From: Acanthacorydalis orientalis
Taxonomy: Eukaryota; Arthropoda; Insecta; Megaloptera; Corydalidae
Reading direction: 5' to 3'
Assembly (NCBI GenBank): GCA_034766995.1
Contig: CM068313.1
Span: 22,349,012 to 22,413,011 of the forward strand
Length of the DNA stretch: 64,000 nucleotides
The notes beneath the pieces were generated by a model, which saw nothing but the letters and a program-made list of their open reading frames with translations, ran no database searches and was not told where the DNA came from. Position 1 is the first letter of the stretch. Each line of letters begins with the position of its first letter. Below are positions 14,390 through 27,481 of this stretch, in pieces. A program made the translations under genes and the position numbers.

Positions 14390-14393
14390 TGTA
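14314..14393. repeat. 80-bp perfect palindrome built on (TA)n
   Basis: TACATGCA (14314-14321) and TGCATGTA (14386-14393) are exact inverted copies flanking an uninterrupted alternating AT core. The whole 80 bp is therefore self-complementary and could extrude as a cruciform. Confidence 0.9.
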
Positions 14394-15014
14394 CAATTAG
14401 CAGAATAATGATCACACACACTATATATAAAATACAATTGATATTATTTATTACACTGTTTTCATTTCTTTCTTGAATGCTGAAAAATAATTATATGTAA
14501 ATATTATGTATAATTAGATTCCGATAACAAGCTTGTTTGCTTGAATATTTACTTCCACACAAATGCAGACAGTTCATTAGTTTCATCGGAATTGCTATAC
14601 ATTAAAACAGAGACATGTAAATATTTACATAATTCAATTTGTAGGGAAAAAGAACGTGCACTCATTGAACACTATTAGTAATTTAATAAAAAAAAATAAT
14701 ACACAAACCTGATAAGGGTGGTGTTTTAATTGCATAATATTAATATGTCTCTAAACTATTGCTATGGCTGTTGCGATACTTTTTCTTTTGCATACATTCT
14801 CTTGTCTATAGAATATGCTTTTATAAACACACAATTCTATTTAATTAGTAAAAATATTTTATTTGAAATAAAAAAGTAAATAAATAACACAATAATATGT
14901 ATTTTCAACGTAACTAAACTACTTGAATAACCCATTAATAAATATATAAAATATTTACTTAAATAAGTATAGAACGAATATACCTACACTTGATATGCAA
15001 ACATTTAAATTACG

Positions 15015-15017
<3 letters not shown>
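14394..15017. other. A+T-rich non-coding stretch
   Basis: Nothing recognisable. Confidence 0.55.

Positions 15018-15098
<81 letters not shown>
15018..15098. repeat. pure (TA)n microsatellite, about 80 bp
   Basis: Unbroken alternating AT after TACGTCGA. Overlapping open frames on both strands are only Ile-Tyr translations of it. Confidence 0.95.
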
Positions 15099-15099
<1 letters not shown>

Positions 15100-15479
15100 C
15101 CAAACATGTATTATTAAAACTCTGTTGATAATTTTGCAACTGTACATTACGATTGTGTACATAACAACGACGCACTTAACCCAACAAATTATCCAAGTTT
15201 GTCTACTTCGCAAGTCAATTCTGTCGAGAAACAGCAGCCTTTAATCATGAGTACCACTTGTCGCCTGGCAGTAACCCAAGAACATGACACCAAGAACTCT
15301 CCACAGAAATTCCATATCTGTAGGACACACAAATATTATAATGACAGCATGGAGTATCTATACACGCAGCATTACAATAAGTGCAAATGAAACGAGCTAT
15401 TGTACATGTGCGGTTCAGAAAAGAATAGCTACCATTTCAGAAGGTTCAATTTTTCGATAAAAGTATTTTCAATAAAAAC
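15099..15479. other. moderately G+C-richer non-coding stretch
   Basis: A short open frame of 63 codons (15199-15390, plus) has no start context, family motif or splice site pair that I can support. It is treated as chance. Confidence 0.45.
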
Positions 15480-15483
15480 AATA

Positions 15484-15568
<85 letters not shown>
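15480..15568. repeat. (TA)n microsatellite with one TGTA interruption
   Basis: About 85 bp of alternating TA ending in TATACATAATAC. Confidence 0.95.
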
Positions 15569-15571
<3 letters not shown>

Positions 15572-16484
15572 ATACAATTCACATATCTATATACTTTACG
15601 CCTTCCCAGAGAAATAATGATAGTGTTCAAATAAACCTCATAAATTACACAAATCCGTATTGTCACAAAAACGTTTTTGAAAACATAAAAAATTGATAAG
15701 CAGATTAAGTGATTTATTTGAATTACGAATACAATTTTAAAAATCAGTCGAACAAAATTCTATAGTGGATTATGATAATCATTTATAAACAAAATATCTG
15801 CTATACTTTTTCTTAAAATACAATAATATACATATGCATCTAATGAATTTTAAAACTTTTACAGATTAAAATTTTATTTTATTTAAATTTAATTCTTTCT
15901 CCGTCTTTCTTTTAAATTCAGTACGAAGTTAAATCATTTCATGTCCAAATAAAAATCTGCCGCATAAACTAATCTTTTTAATATCAATTATCCGAGCAAT
16001 GGATTTAAATTATTTTTGTTAATTTAGTACTACACGTATTTTCTCTTTAAATCAGGAAAAAATGAAATATTTTTATGAAAAGGTTTATATATATATATAT
16101 ATATAGTGGCGAATCTAGAATTTGTTGGAGAGGGTGTGTCATTTGAACAAACTAAACAATTTTCACTTACAATTCTTTTAAATGTTCACTTAAAATTCTT
16201 TACTTACAACAAAAATCATAAATGCATATAAATTATGCTTAATTTACGATATAAACTGTCACCACAATCAACCTCGATTCGATTTTTTTATGACCCCCAC
16301 CTTTCCAATCAGCATTCTTCATTTCAATATAATTTACAACAGCAAATAGATTTTTGATTTAAATAAAATCTATAAGACTAATTATATGATAAATATACTG
16401 CGATAACTAATAAGATATCCATGTTAAATAGTTGAGATTATCTCTTTATTAAATACCCAAGTTTATAACTTTTATTCGAAGTCG
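15569..16484. other. A+T-rich non-coding stretch
   Basis: A short (TA)n lies at 16086-16105. The patch 16106-16145 (GGCGAATCTAGAATTTG) and the segment ACCCCCACCTTTCCAATC near 16292 are not recognised. Confidence 0.5.
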
Positions 16485-16612
16485 TTGGAGCGCGGCAAGA
16501 GGAAAGACGGCCACTGGCCAGAAGTGGAGGACGGACTATCGAGTACGGTGGCTGAAAGAGCCGCGTAGTTATCATTTAGCTGAAGGCGACGACACGTTAT
16601 TTCACAGCTACT
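16485..16612. other. G+C-rich island able to form two stem-loops
   Basis: CGCGGC (16491-16496) is complementary to GCCGCG (16560-16565). Inside it CCACT (16511-16515) pairs with AGTGG (16523-16527). A second dyad follows: TAGCTG (16577-16582) with CAGCTA (16605-16610). The island stands out sharply from the surrounding A+T desert. It could be a structured non-coding RNA, a regulatory element or an old insertion. No H box, ACA box or known microRNA seed was found. Confidence 0.35.
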
Positions 16613-16667
16613 GGTTTTGCGAAATCTACATGCATGTGTTTGTATTTATATATGCATACATTTGTAA

Positions 16668-16671
<4 letters not shown>

Positions 16672-16732
<61 letters not shown>
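16672..16732. repeat. pure (TA)n microsatellite, about 60 bp
   Basis: Alternating AT between AACACA and CTAACGC. Confidence 0.95.
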
Positions 16733-16733
<1 letters not shown>

Positions 16734-16821
16734 TAACGCAGCTACACACCTATTCAGTAGCATAACGAATACATATCGTGGCGTGTTAAACGTTATTTGC
16801 ATGATAAAGATGGGAAACACG

Positions 16822-16890
16822 TTTTAGGAATTAAGGTCGGTCTAGATAGACGCGGAATATTTTATTACCGGTTCAAATTCCGATCAAAAA
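16822..16890 (+). mobile_element. degenerate tRNA-derived SINE head (plus strand)
   Basis: An A-box-like TTAGGAATTAAGG (16824-16836) and a near-consensus B box GGTTCAAATTC (16870-16880) are spaced about 45 bases apart, as in tRNA-like pol III promoters. The acceptor stem is not convincing, so a functional tRNA is unlikely. Confidence 0.42.
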
Positions 16891-17097
16891 TTTTATCGAT
16901 CTATCTTGATGGATCTTGTATAATACAAAGGATTTACAGATTTAAAACTAACCGACTCTCGTCTTACCACTATATAGTAGTAAATTATGCTATAATATTG
17001 TTTCGAAAATTGAATTGTATGCACAATTAATGTAGTGGACTCAAAGTGAAACTCTTGCACTTTTCAATATTTTTTGTTTGTTAAAAAAATGACAAAA

Positions 17098-18390
17098 ATT
17101 GGTAGAAATGCATTTTTAACTTAAAATTTTAGAATGGCATACGTAATGGCATAAGTAATGTGGTATTTTGATATATGAAAACTAGATAATTCAATATTTT
17201 GCAATTAGATATCAGATGCACATGCTCAATAGAGAAGATTAACAGTGATCACGTAAATTTACAAGAAAAAATATTAGTTGTCATGGAAGTCTCAAAAAAG
17301 CATACTAGGCATATTTTGCTTTGGGAGTTTCATCAGGGCAATGACGAAAACAGATATGAGGGAGGAGTAATAAATTTGTGGGAAATGTATCGTTCAGATG
17401 TGATTAATCTTGGCTAAGGACAAACATGGTTTCAACGGTTTCGATCCGGGAACTACAAGCCTTGATGATGATGTTGAAGCAAGTTCAGAACGTCTTCAAT
17501 AGTTTGATGGTGAAATACTGCTAACAATAGTGGAATAAAATTCTAATTCAAAAGTAGAAGAATTAGTGAATAAGCTCAAATCAACGCATTCAATTATTCG
17601 TCGGCACTTAAAAATGATTAGTAAGGTTCTTAAGATGGGTTCGTGGGTTCCGCACGAATTATTGGACGTTAATTTAAAACAACGTGTGAATATTAGCACT
17701 TCTCATCTACGCCGACTCCAAATAATCAGATTCTAAATAGAATTGTTACTGGTAATGAAAAATGACTTGTTTATAACAATAATAAACGTCAAAGTCAATG
17801 GGATGATCGTAACGAAACACTATCTTCAACTTCGAACGGAGGGCTTCATCCAAAAAACGTTATGTTGTCTGTTTGATGGAATATAGAAGAAATTATCCAC
17901 TACGAGGTATTTCTAGAGAATCTACAAAGAAATTGCATTGTGAACAACTGGTACGGCTAAAACAATCCATACGCGAAAAACGGCCAACATTAACTAACAG
18001 AAAAGATGTAAATTTTCACTACAACACCCGATCTCACACAGCACGCGAAACCCTTCAAAAACAGAGGCAATTCGAATGGAAAGTTATGGATCCTCCACCA
18101 TATTGCACTGACCTAGCACCATCAGATTATCATTTATTTCGAAGCCTCCAAAATTACATCAATGGAAAACAGCTTAATATAGAGAGTGATGTCCGAAGCG
18201 AGCTTGACTCTTTCTTTAATGCAAAGCTCGAAAAGTTTTATCGTCAAGGTATTGAAAATTGAAGATTAAGGTGACAAGAAATTGTAAATAATAACGGAAA
18301 ATATATTTTGGATCCAAATTAAAACGTTACCTTTTTTCGTTGTTTTATAACTGATTTTAAAAATCACATTATTTAGCGGATAAACCAATA
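17098..18390 (+). pseudogene. near-full-length dead mariner-family transposon
   Basis: Frameshifted and stop-broken translations follow the order of a mariner transposase. N-terminal HTH region: RHILLWEFHQGN then WFQRFRSGNYKP. Linker: GSWVPHEL. Catalytic DD34D core: IVTGNEKW, then FHYNTRSH, then LAPSDYHLF. C-terminus: FYRQGIEN followed by QEIVNNNGKYILD. The first two catalytic aspartates are replaced (D to N in TGNEK, D to Y in HYN); the third (SDYH) remains. The longest open piece is 17873-18262. The span of about 1.29 kb equals a complete mariner. Candidate ends are ATTGGTAGAAATGC at 17098 and the inverted GCGGATAAACCAATA ending at 18390, but these match only partly. The protein resembles the cecropia/Hsmar1-like group by memory of motif style, which is an inference. 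The element cannot be active. Confidence 0.88.
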
Positions 18391-19140
18391 AATATATGTT
18401 CGCTTTCCTTTATAATTTACACCATCAAATTTTATAAACTTACTTTGATCATTATCTTTTCGATAATTTAAATATTTTATATATTTGAAACATTAATATT
18501 ATTTTCATTGTTTATTTGAAATATTGATTATATTTTCAAGACTAAATATTAAATTGTTTCTAGACACCATATTCTAATTTAAAATTCAATTTAGATTATA
18601 AAATTTAAAAACAATAATCTCTGCTTAATTATAAAACTGCACTGTTACTATATTGATAATCAAATATCAGGCACATTTTACATATAAACAAAATGCATAC
18701 AACACAATTACTTTTACAATTACATTCTGTTAGATAAAATATTTAAAAACTATTAAATTATTCGTTTCTTATTATCAGTAAACTATAATTCAAACTAGTT
18801 TCAATACCATATTAAGGTATACATTTCTATAATTAAATATTTTCAATTGAAAAATAAAATTAACAATGATTAAAATTAAATGAACAGTATTATTTGGGTA
18901 CTAATGAATTAAATCTAAATATTATTATATTATGTACAAAAATTTGCAATACAAAAGTACCTTAAATAATAAAGAATAATAATGATATCAAAATGAACTG
19001 AAAGCAAGGATTGAGAATTATAAAAAACTTAAAGGACGTTGAAGGTTGTGATTTATTTAAGAAAGTAAATATAAATGAATAATTATTAGTTTTATAGATT
19101 AGTCTTTATTTTTACCTCAAATAACAGTTAAGTATACTGG

Positions 19141-19187
<47 letters not shown>

Positions 19188-20600
19188 CATAATCTATCAT
19201 TAATCAAATTAAATAAATATTAAAATTAAACATATACTTAATACCAAAAATAATTTAAACCAACACTCAATGAAAACATAAAACGTATTAATAAAACTGG
19301 AAATTAACTCGAAACTTGTTGAACGATCGACGAGATTTAAAACATTCTGATACGAATGCTTTTCAAATATAATTTATAGGTAAATATCTTATTTTAAGTA
19401 AAATTATGTTAACTATAACTACCGAAAATAAGCTGACATTTACCAAATAACAACACATTTACATATCTTCACGCTAATCTCCATAACAAAGCATGAACAG
19501 ATACACAATTGCAAAAAATGCCTGCGGTATTATGCTGATTAGCAGTGCTCAATCATTTCTCTCGGCAATTACCATGAAAAATATGACTTTTTCGTCGCTT
19601 GAGAGTCATCCTCGACAACACCAGAATCGCCAAGCGTGCACAACGTTCGCCTCAAGCAGATACAAAACCAGTTATGAACCGTAACACATCATTATGTACC
19701 TACACATAAATATTTTCAGTGGAAGAATACACACCTAGGCATGGGTTACATTGAATCAGTTCACTATACGATCATGCTCGTCAAATTATTTATTTATTTG
19801 AATTTTACAACGCATGCTCTAAGCACATGTTATGGGAACGGAAGTGTTTGTGAGAACTTACTTGTTGTTACGTAACGCAACAAGAATGTATCAAGTTTAT
19901 TTACCAATAATTAAAGACAATTGACCTTATAACAATAACGAGTGTAAATGATTTAGAGTAAACAAACGATCTGATTGATGTACGAATATTCATCCTAACA
20001 TGAATTAACGATATCGAACACAAAATATCGGACCTAAAAATAAAGAACATTAAATAAAAAAAATCATGATATATATATATATATATATATATATATTGAT
20101 TTATTAATCGTTTACGCTATTCGTATAAATCAGAAAATTATATTCATTAATGTGCAAACTTCAAATAAAAATCAAAAAATATGTGAACACATTTGGAAAC
20201 ATGTTCATACCGCTATCACGTGTAGTGTGACAAATAGACAAACCAGCAATGAAGTTCTGACTCATTTATTATACACTTAATGAAATTTATTAACGACGAG
20301 ATACATATTGAATGTTCGAGGTAGTTATTTTTATTTTATAGTTTTGAGACGGTGTGACGATAAATACACAACACGGATGCTTTCTACAGATACGTACACA
20401 AACATTTAAAAATAGCTAAAAAAAAATAAGCAAAGAAATGAATCGATTCACGTATATTGACTTAATTTGGATCACGTCGTGGTTTGGAGATAAAATTTAT
20501 TAATAAAATATATATGTCTCGTCACGTCAAATTTCCATAAAAACGAACTTAATATATATTTATACGAAAAAAAATTGTACAGTTTTAATGAACAAAGAAG

Positions 20601-20661
<61 letters not shown>

Positions 20662-21071
20662 ATTTGCTGAACAGTAACGATATAATTTAAAAGACAAATA
20701 GTGAAGCATAAAAACATGTTTTCATGCATACACGTTAACACACACACACACACATATTTTTAGCTATAGTGTATCGTTAGCAATTACACCATCGTATATA
20801 ACCTATGATTTTTTCTAATACATCACTTCGAAACTCCGCCTTTGTTAATCAGTGTCGAACATTATTACAATTAAAAATATATTTATTGGCACGATCAAAT
20901 TCTACCGCCTTTTCTTTGTTTAAAAAACACATTGACGTGACTTGCACTATACTATTCAAATCAATACCATACACATCTTATACGTTTCTCGTCTCCACTT
21001 TGTTTTACATGCACTTTTCATTAACGTTCATTCATTATTCTTTATAATATATAAACTACAATTATGTGTGT

Positions 21072-21073
<2 letters not shown>
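18391..21073. other. A+T-rich non-coding stretch
   Basis: (TA)n tracts lie at 19144-19184, 20071-20096 and 20604-20659, with a short (CA)n near 20739. A 63-codon frame at 19493-19684 in a G+C-richer patch (19480-19690) has no recognised motif. A minus-strand donor-like CAA-GTAAGTTC near 19859 lacks a nearby acceptor. Confidence 0.5.

Positions 21074-21143
<70 letters not shown>
21074..21143. repeat. pure (TA)n microsatellite, about 70 bp
   Basis: Unbroken alternating AT after GTGTGTCAC. Confidence 0.95.
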
Positions 21144-21149
<6 letters not shown>

Positions 21150-21402
21150 TACAAACACAAACGTACAAGTCGCTAATAATAAAAAATTATATTCTTTTAA
21201 CTAAATTTCATGTGTTTTCAGAACGTTCAATTCTTTGTTAAAAACTGGTTTTTTTCCGTAATCTTGTTTTATACTTCATCAAATAAGTCTATTTTACCTC
21301 AATTGCCAATATATGTCCTAAATATTTTCTTGATATGTATTTTAACATTTTTATTGTGATTCGTTTTCCTGTCCACTGCAAAAAAACAATATTTTATATA
21401 AA
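21144..21402. other. A+T-rich flank of a mariner insertion
   Basis: Nothing recognisable before the terminal repeat at 21403. Confidence 0.5.
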
Positions 21403-22226
21403 ACGTGAGTCGTTTGATAAGTTTGGTAAATTTCTATGATATGGTGCCACCATTCATTTGGTAACATCACGGCTACCAAGTGTCGCTTTTCAAACTAGCA
21501 TAGGCGAAATTTCAGCTAGAAGCGACACGTTGTTCACATTCTACAAATGTTTGAAGCGAGGACTGCAAGCAGTTGCCGCAAAAATGGACAAAAACGTGCA
21601 GCCCTTTTTGCGTCGATTCGTCACTGTGGATGAAACATGGATTCTGCACTACACACTTGAGTTGATGTAGCAGTCAAAGCAGTGGACGACTAGTGAAAGT
21701 GTGCCGAAGAAAGTGAAGATCGTTTTATCAACTGAGAAGATGATCGACACTGTTTTTGGGGATGCCCAATGAATTATCCTGATCGACTACATACGAAGGG
21801 AAAAACAATAACAGGAGCCTATTATGCACCATTATTGGACCGTTTGAAAGAAAAATTGAAACAAAAACGGCCAAGATTGGCGCACAAAAGTTGTTTTTCA
21901 CCAGGGACAAACGGCGGTCCCACAAAACGACCGTCGTAATTGCAAAATTGCATGAATTAGGCCTCGAATTGATTCCTCATCCATCCTATTGTCCGAACTT
22001 GGCCCCGTGCAACTTCGTCCTCTTCCTAAACTTGAAAATTTGGCTCGGTGGAATGAAATTCTCGTCGAATGAGAATGTCATCACCACCGTCAACGCATGT
22101 TTTTCAAACTCGCTGAACCAGGTGTATAGCCCTCAATGGAGACTATATTGAGAAATAAAATCGACTTTTTCCATAAAAGAACTGTGTTTAACTTGCTTTT
22201 TACCATACTTATCAAACGACCCACGT
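21403..22226 (+). pseudogene. internally deleted mariner transposon with matching terminal inverted repeats
   Basis: The left end ACGTGAGTCGTTTGATAAGT (from 21403) matches, inverted, the right end ACTTATCAAACGACCCACGT (22207-22226), with one mismatch in that stretch. Further similar bases lie inside (TTGGTAAA against ATGGTAAA). TA follows the right end; the left flank has lost it. The 824-bp span is shorter than a complete mariner (about 1.3 kb): most of the N-terminal DNA-binding domain is missing. The remaining frames read RFVTVDETWILHY, then SKQWT, then KLHELGLELIPHPSYCPN and LAPCNFVLF, then LGGMKFSSNENVITTVNA. The first catalytic Asp (VDETW) is present, and RDKRRSH corresponds to HDNARxH. 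The third is changed D to N (LAPCN). Several stops and frameshifts occur. It is a different lineage from the copy at 17-18 kb and is non-autonomous. Confidence 0.88.
21480..21528. repeat. two-part hairpin inside the deleted mariner
   Basis: GTGTCGCTT (21480-21488) pairs with AAGCGACAC (21520-21528), and CTAGC (21495-21499) pairs with GCTAG (21515-21519). This gives a 14-bp interrupted stem in the 5' part of the element. Confidence 0.75.
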
Positions 22227-22911
22227 AATTTTAATACCTTTTCACACATAACTTGTATAAATATACAGTTCATTTATTCTTGACAAATCGATCATAACCA
22301 TGTAGCTTGAATATGAGGACATTAATCAATGCCTTGAAACTTAAGTTCAATTTCCGACATATATTAACTTTCATTAAAAAATCAACTTTCTCGGATGTTC
22401 AAAAAGTGTTAAGTCTTAATAATATTCAAAAATCGGTTTTAAAAGATCCTTTTATTAACCAAAAACTCTAATTATAAATATCCGACATTGAAAACATGTA
22501 AAAATCTCAAAACCGAAATAAAATCCAAAGATGTTTTGAAGATAGCGTCAACTTAAAATCAGATGAACTAATAAATAAAAGACACATGCGTTACATAGCT
22601 AAGATGTAGACATAAAATACCACCAATTAATATTTCATACTATAAGTGTAATTACAAACGCATGTATACTTATATTTTTCGCTACTTTTTAAAAAATAAA
22701 TAAATTTAAATAGTATTTTTACAAAATAAAATTTTATTAAAAAAAGATGCCTGGCGAAAACGCGCACTTGATCAAGCAAAAAAAAAATAAGAAGCTGAAA
22801 AAGGGTTTCTCTGTTCAATTTAAATCAGAAAAAAAATTATATTTTATAATTTCTTAAAAACCAATTATAATTCCAATATATTTTATCAAATATAGTGTTC
22901 CGTGTATCGGT

Positions 22912-22960
<49 letters not shown>

Positions 22961-24428
22961 TGTACATAGCCATACTTCATCCATAAGTAGTAACGCAAGT
23001 ACACACGAGCAGACAAAAACATAATCGTCAAATAAATATTTATAATTGGATGTTATCCTTCTTCAACAGAAATCATACTTGTTGACTGAACTGCATACTT
23101 CACACTTTACAAACAGCTCGTACCACGAGCAACGTGATACAATTTGTATACAAATTTTACACTATAAGCTGTAAATACAATCTAAGGAACGTATTTATAA
23201 CATTACCCCTTATAGAACTATTGACAACAGAACACAATGTGGAATTCCAGTAATTCCAAATGCATTTATTAGAAAATTAATCTGCATGAAAGTTTTAATA
23301 AAGAAGTACCTATTAATTTTAATTGGGAGAGTTTTTTTATACATAAGAAATAAAACTCGGAAATAAAACAAATTTAATATCTAAAAAAATCATATTTGTA
23401 TTTGCATGAATCAGTATTATGAAAAAAAAAATAAAAAAAAATATTGGACAAGTATTCAAATGGAAAACATGTTACTTAATGTTTTTGAAATAACTTTCTT
23501 ATTCGATCCATTGATGATGTTTAAGATCCTAAAAATCGTCCTTCTGTATAAAATTCCTCAGATTCTCTTATTTTTTGTTATTATTAAACTTATTGTTAAA
23601 CAAATCCAATATTCAATATAGTAAAGTAATCAATATTAAACTACTATTTAAAAAGTATTGCTTTTCAAAACAGTACTAATCAAACCACGTTCAAATAGTA
23701 TTCAGACTCAATTATAAATTACAGTGAAGTAATAAAGCGACACAAATATATCATAGTTTTTTATCGTATAATTCTTTTAGGTAATTAATCGGTTTTTGTA
23801 GAGAAGACTTATATAATTGAAAATAGTAATTAAAAAAAAAACATGTAAAGATGTTTTAATGTCATAATATGCTTTAAACTTCAACTTAAGAGAAATTGAA
23901 CTACAATACAAACATCAATATGAAAATTTAAATCATATCCTAAAATGTTTTAATCTGGTTTTGTTAAAAATCAAATATTATATATTCTGATGTTTGCAAA
24001 AATTGACATTATACTTTATACACAAACTAATGTAATTAACCAAATATATGTGGTATAAATGTAATCACATCACAAATAACAAGCAATTCATTTTACTAAA
24101 CAAACATATACACAAATCAACTAAAAGCAGACATACATAGTTGGAAAAAATTACGTTCGGCAAACAAATTAAAATTCATATTTTCACTCGAGTTTTTCTA
24201 TGTTTGATGAAGTTAGCAATTGCACTTCCTATAACGCACAATTATATATTCAACAGCAGTCATTTTTACATCCTGAAAATTTTAATATTCGCATACCAGC
24301 AGCTACCTATGCAACGATGATAGTTATCAAATGTATGTATTAAGTTATAGTACGAAGATAGTCTGTTTAGACAGCACGCAGCTATTTAATATTTCGTGTC
24401 AGCAGTGTCAATGCTAACCGGAAATGTG
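22227..24428. other. A+T-rich non-coding stretch
   Basis: A (TA)n lies at 22915-22954. A small perfect dyad GCTCGT-ACC-ACGAGC lies near 23117. A hydrophobic 71-codon frame at 23406-23621 looks like A+T-rich chance sequence. Confidence 0.5.
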
Positions 24429-24472
24429 TGGCGTCCGTCGCATGAGGAGGCGGACGGGTCTATCTTCCGCCA
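24429..24472. other. G+C-rich nested inverted repeat
   Basis: TGGCG (24429-24433) and CGCCA (24468-24472) enclose CGTCCG (24432-24437) and CGGACG (24451-24456). The dyads are in an isolated G+C patch (24395-24500). Function is unknown; it may be an old SINE or regulatory fragment. Confidence 0.35.
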
Positions 24473-25540
24473 GAAAAGACAAGGTAGCCAAAAATGACAG
24501 GCGTTGGATACAGAACAATAAGTATCTTGTTTAATAAGGAATTGGTAATACCACTTATAATATTTGAGCAGATTTATCATTGTAAATAGACGAATATTAT
24601 CAAAGTACTATTTATTCTTAGAAACATGACACATTATCTGTTGATAAGTTATCCCCATTCCTCATTTTACAACATACAATAATCTACATTAGATTCACAA
24701 TAGATCAGAAATATTCATTTGTTAATTTGGGACCATGTTTTTTTATATCTTCATACACATATAGTATTTTGGATGAGAAGTATGTAAGAAATAAATTTAA
24801 TTGGAGAATTAGAAATCTTTTTGACTGAAGACGGGAATTTTTGTGTGACTCTTTCAAAACTATCGACATTGAATTGTCTCAAAAAAAAATAGCGACTTTT
24901 TACCCAAAAGCTACTCTTAAGATTGCACTCGTATTCTACACTCAACTAACTTTCCAAAAAAGTAACAAAAAACGGGATACTTATTTTTAGCAAGCGATTA
25001 GAGAAAATCTAGAAAAATACAAGAACAGAAATTTATTTATACAATATTGCCCAGGATACAATTTAAACATTCTTAACGGGTGCAGCTCGTCATTTCAACA
25101 CAAAAGGGGTTAAGTGGGAAAATGATTTCTTAAAAAAAAACAAATAAGTTTATCAATTATTAACCATTACTGTATTACATTACTGAAAAAATCTATAAAA
25201 AAAATTAGCATAATCTAAATATACAAAACTGAACACAATATACAATAACAAATATACAAAAATACAACTGATTAATTTTAAAATAAACAAAAGGGCATGC
25301 ATACAAATTGAAACATATTCTTACAAAATACGAATATAATAATAATAAAAAAAACTGCATATTTAATTTAACCGGCACGTATAAAATACAAGATTTATGA
25401 GTAACGCACAAAGCAGTTTAATATCTTTAACATGATACATGGTTCTGCAAACACTACTCGCATCATAATATGAATCCCATGTTAGCAGTAATACGACATA
25501 TAATATACACAACACATATAAAATACGATTTTTATTTGTT
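24473..25540. other. A+T-rich non-coding stretch
   Basis: Nothing recognisable. The open frames on the minus strand (24751-24945, 25205-25411) show no motifs. Confidence 0.5.
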
Positions 25541-25605
25541 CTGATAAGAATCTGAACCCACCGCCACGCTACAGACAACATTAATACTCAAATGAGTTAC
25601 AAAGC
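25541..25605 (-). mobile_element. degenerate tRNA-derived SINE head (minus strand)
   Basis: On the minus strand TAACTCATTTGAGTATTAATG resembles a tRNA D-arm/A-box region (TAGCTCAGTTGGTAGAGCG type). It is followed by CTGTAGCGTGGCGGT and the B-box-like GGGTTCAGATTC. One B-box position is changed. Confidence 0.45.
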
Positions 25606-26060
25606 ATGCAAACATAGTAACGCGATGAATTTGTACAGTAAATAATATTCTGCTGTATTTACAAATTAGAACACATTTGCTCATAAAGTATTCATTATTA
25701 TTTGCATTGAATTACACGAAATATTCAGTGACATATTAGAAAAAAAAAACAATAAAATCGTACCCAAAAAATTTCAGCACAAAACGATGTTACGTCGTAC
25801 AGAAAATTACACATTAACAGCAGATACAACAAAAATAAGGCTGAAAGATATGGCCAACGTCCCGGAAGTCGTACATAAAAGTGTTAAAAACATGAATGTA
25901 GGTTGGGTATCTCACAGATAATGTTTTTTTTTATATATATAATAAAAATATAACATTTCTAAACGAACACTGTGTATCGACGAATGTCTGACTAATGATG
26001 GCTGTTTAATTGGAGAAACAATACATGAAATGCAATTGTATCTAGTTTTCTTTTTTATGT

Positions 26061-26128
<68 letters not shown>

Positions 26129-27421
26129 TAGATAGATGTGTGTACGCATGTATAATATATGTATATTAAAAATGAAAAACTTCATATTTAAATCAAACGA
26201 GTAAGGCATCATATTTTAAACAGTACGAGCAACATCTATCACATTTTCTTGAAGTTGAAGAATCGAGCAAGTCAATATTAATGTCGTAAAAAAACATATG
26301 GTTTACAAAAATCCTGTTTTTATTTTTATCTGCAATGTCTACTCACAGTTGCTTCAGATTCAATTATTTATTTGAGCCGAGCTTTGTTTTAGTTTGTTTA
26401 TAGTTCACATATGTTTGAATGAAGATACGATATAAGACGTTTTCTATTTTCTGCCATACGTTAGGAATGTATGTCAAATTGTTCTCATTGAAAATATTTC
26501 CCCTTTCCGTAACAAAAATCATATTATTTATGTATAAACAACACACTACAAATATCCTTTCTTTATTGATACGACTGTTTATTTAAATGAAATAGTGTTC
26601 GCTATTATTCAATAAAATGGTGATTTAATGTCAAAAATAATGTATGATTTGTGACTAAACAGAAACATGTTTACGTTCACAATATACAATGCTTTGAATT
26701 AAATATCGATGAAAAAAATTATATAAAAAATAACATTACAAATAACAAAAAATACGTTAACTTTTAAATAAAAAAATATGTGTTTGCGTATAAAGATAAT
26801 GCGACCATAAAACATTTTCCCCGTATATTTTTATTCTCTTAGTTTTTATTATTAAAATAAGACAGTACCCACCACTTTTTATTTTAATTACTGTTAAATT
26901 TTACATGAATATATAAAAATATACACACATACATGTTGTATGTGATTCATAAACACATTTATACACAAATAAAAAAGATTATTTTGTCAATTTTTTCAAC
27001 ATGAAAATTATCTAACATTACAACGTAAGAATTACTGAGTATTAGTTGAGTCCTAGTGCAACACTTCCTTCACACCCTATCATTATACGCCATTAGTGCA
27101 CTGTATTCAAATCCTATCGCGAATATTTTTGTTTAATGATGAAACCTCTATTTAAGGATAAAACTGCAAGCGTAGATTTAAAACATGTAAAGCGAAAAAA
27201 TGTCTTAAGACATTTTTTCTATAAAAATGCACAACGAAAATTAGAATGGCGAAAAGAAAACAGGTAATTTAATAATAAATTAATATCTACGAGTATATAC
27301 CATATGCACACTCCTGAATTGGTAAAAAATCTTTGAAAACTTGGTCAGAAGAAACAAATAACAAAACAGAAGAGTTCTTCGGTTTTTGGTAGTTTAATGT
27401 ACCAGCTATTTTTTAAATTAC

Positions 27422-27481
<60 letters not shown>

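Noticed and set aside
23406..23621. Hydrophobic 71-codon frame resembling a membrane segment
   Set aside because: Leu/Ile/Phe richness is expected from A+T-rich DNA; no family signature or splice context.
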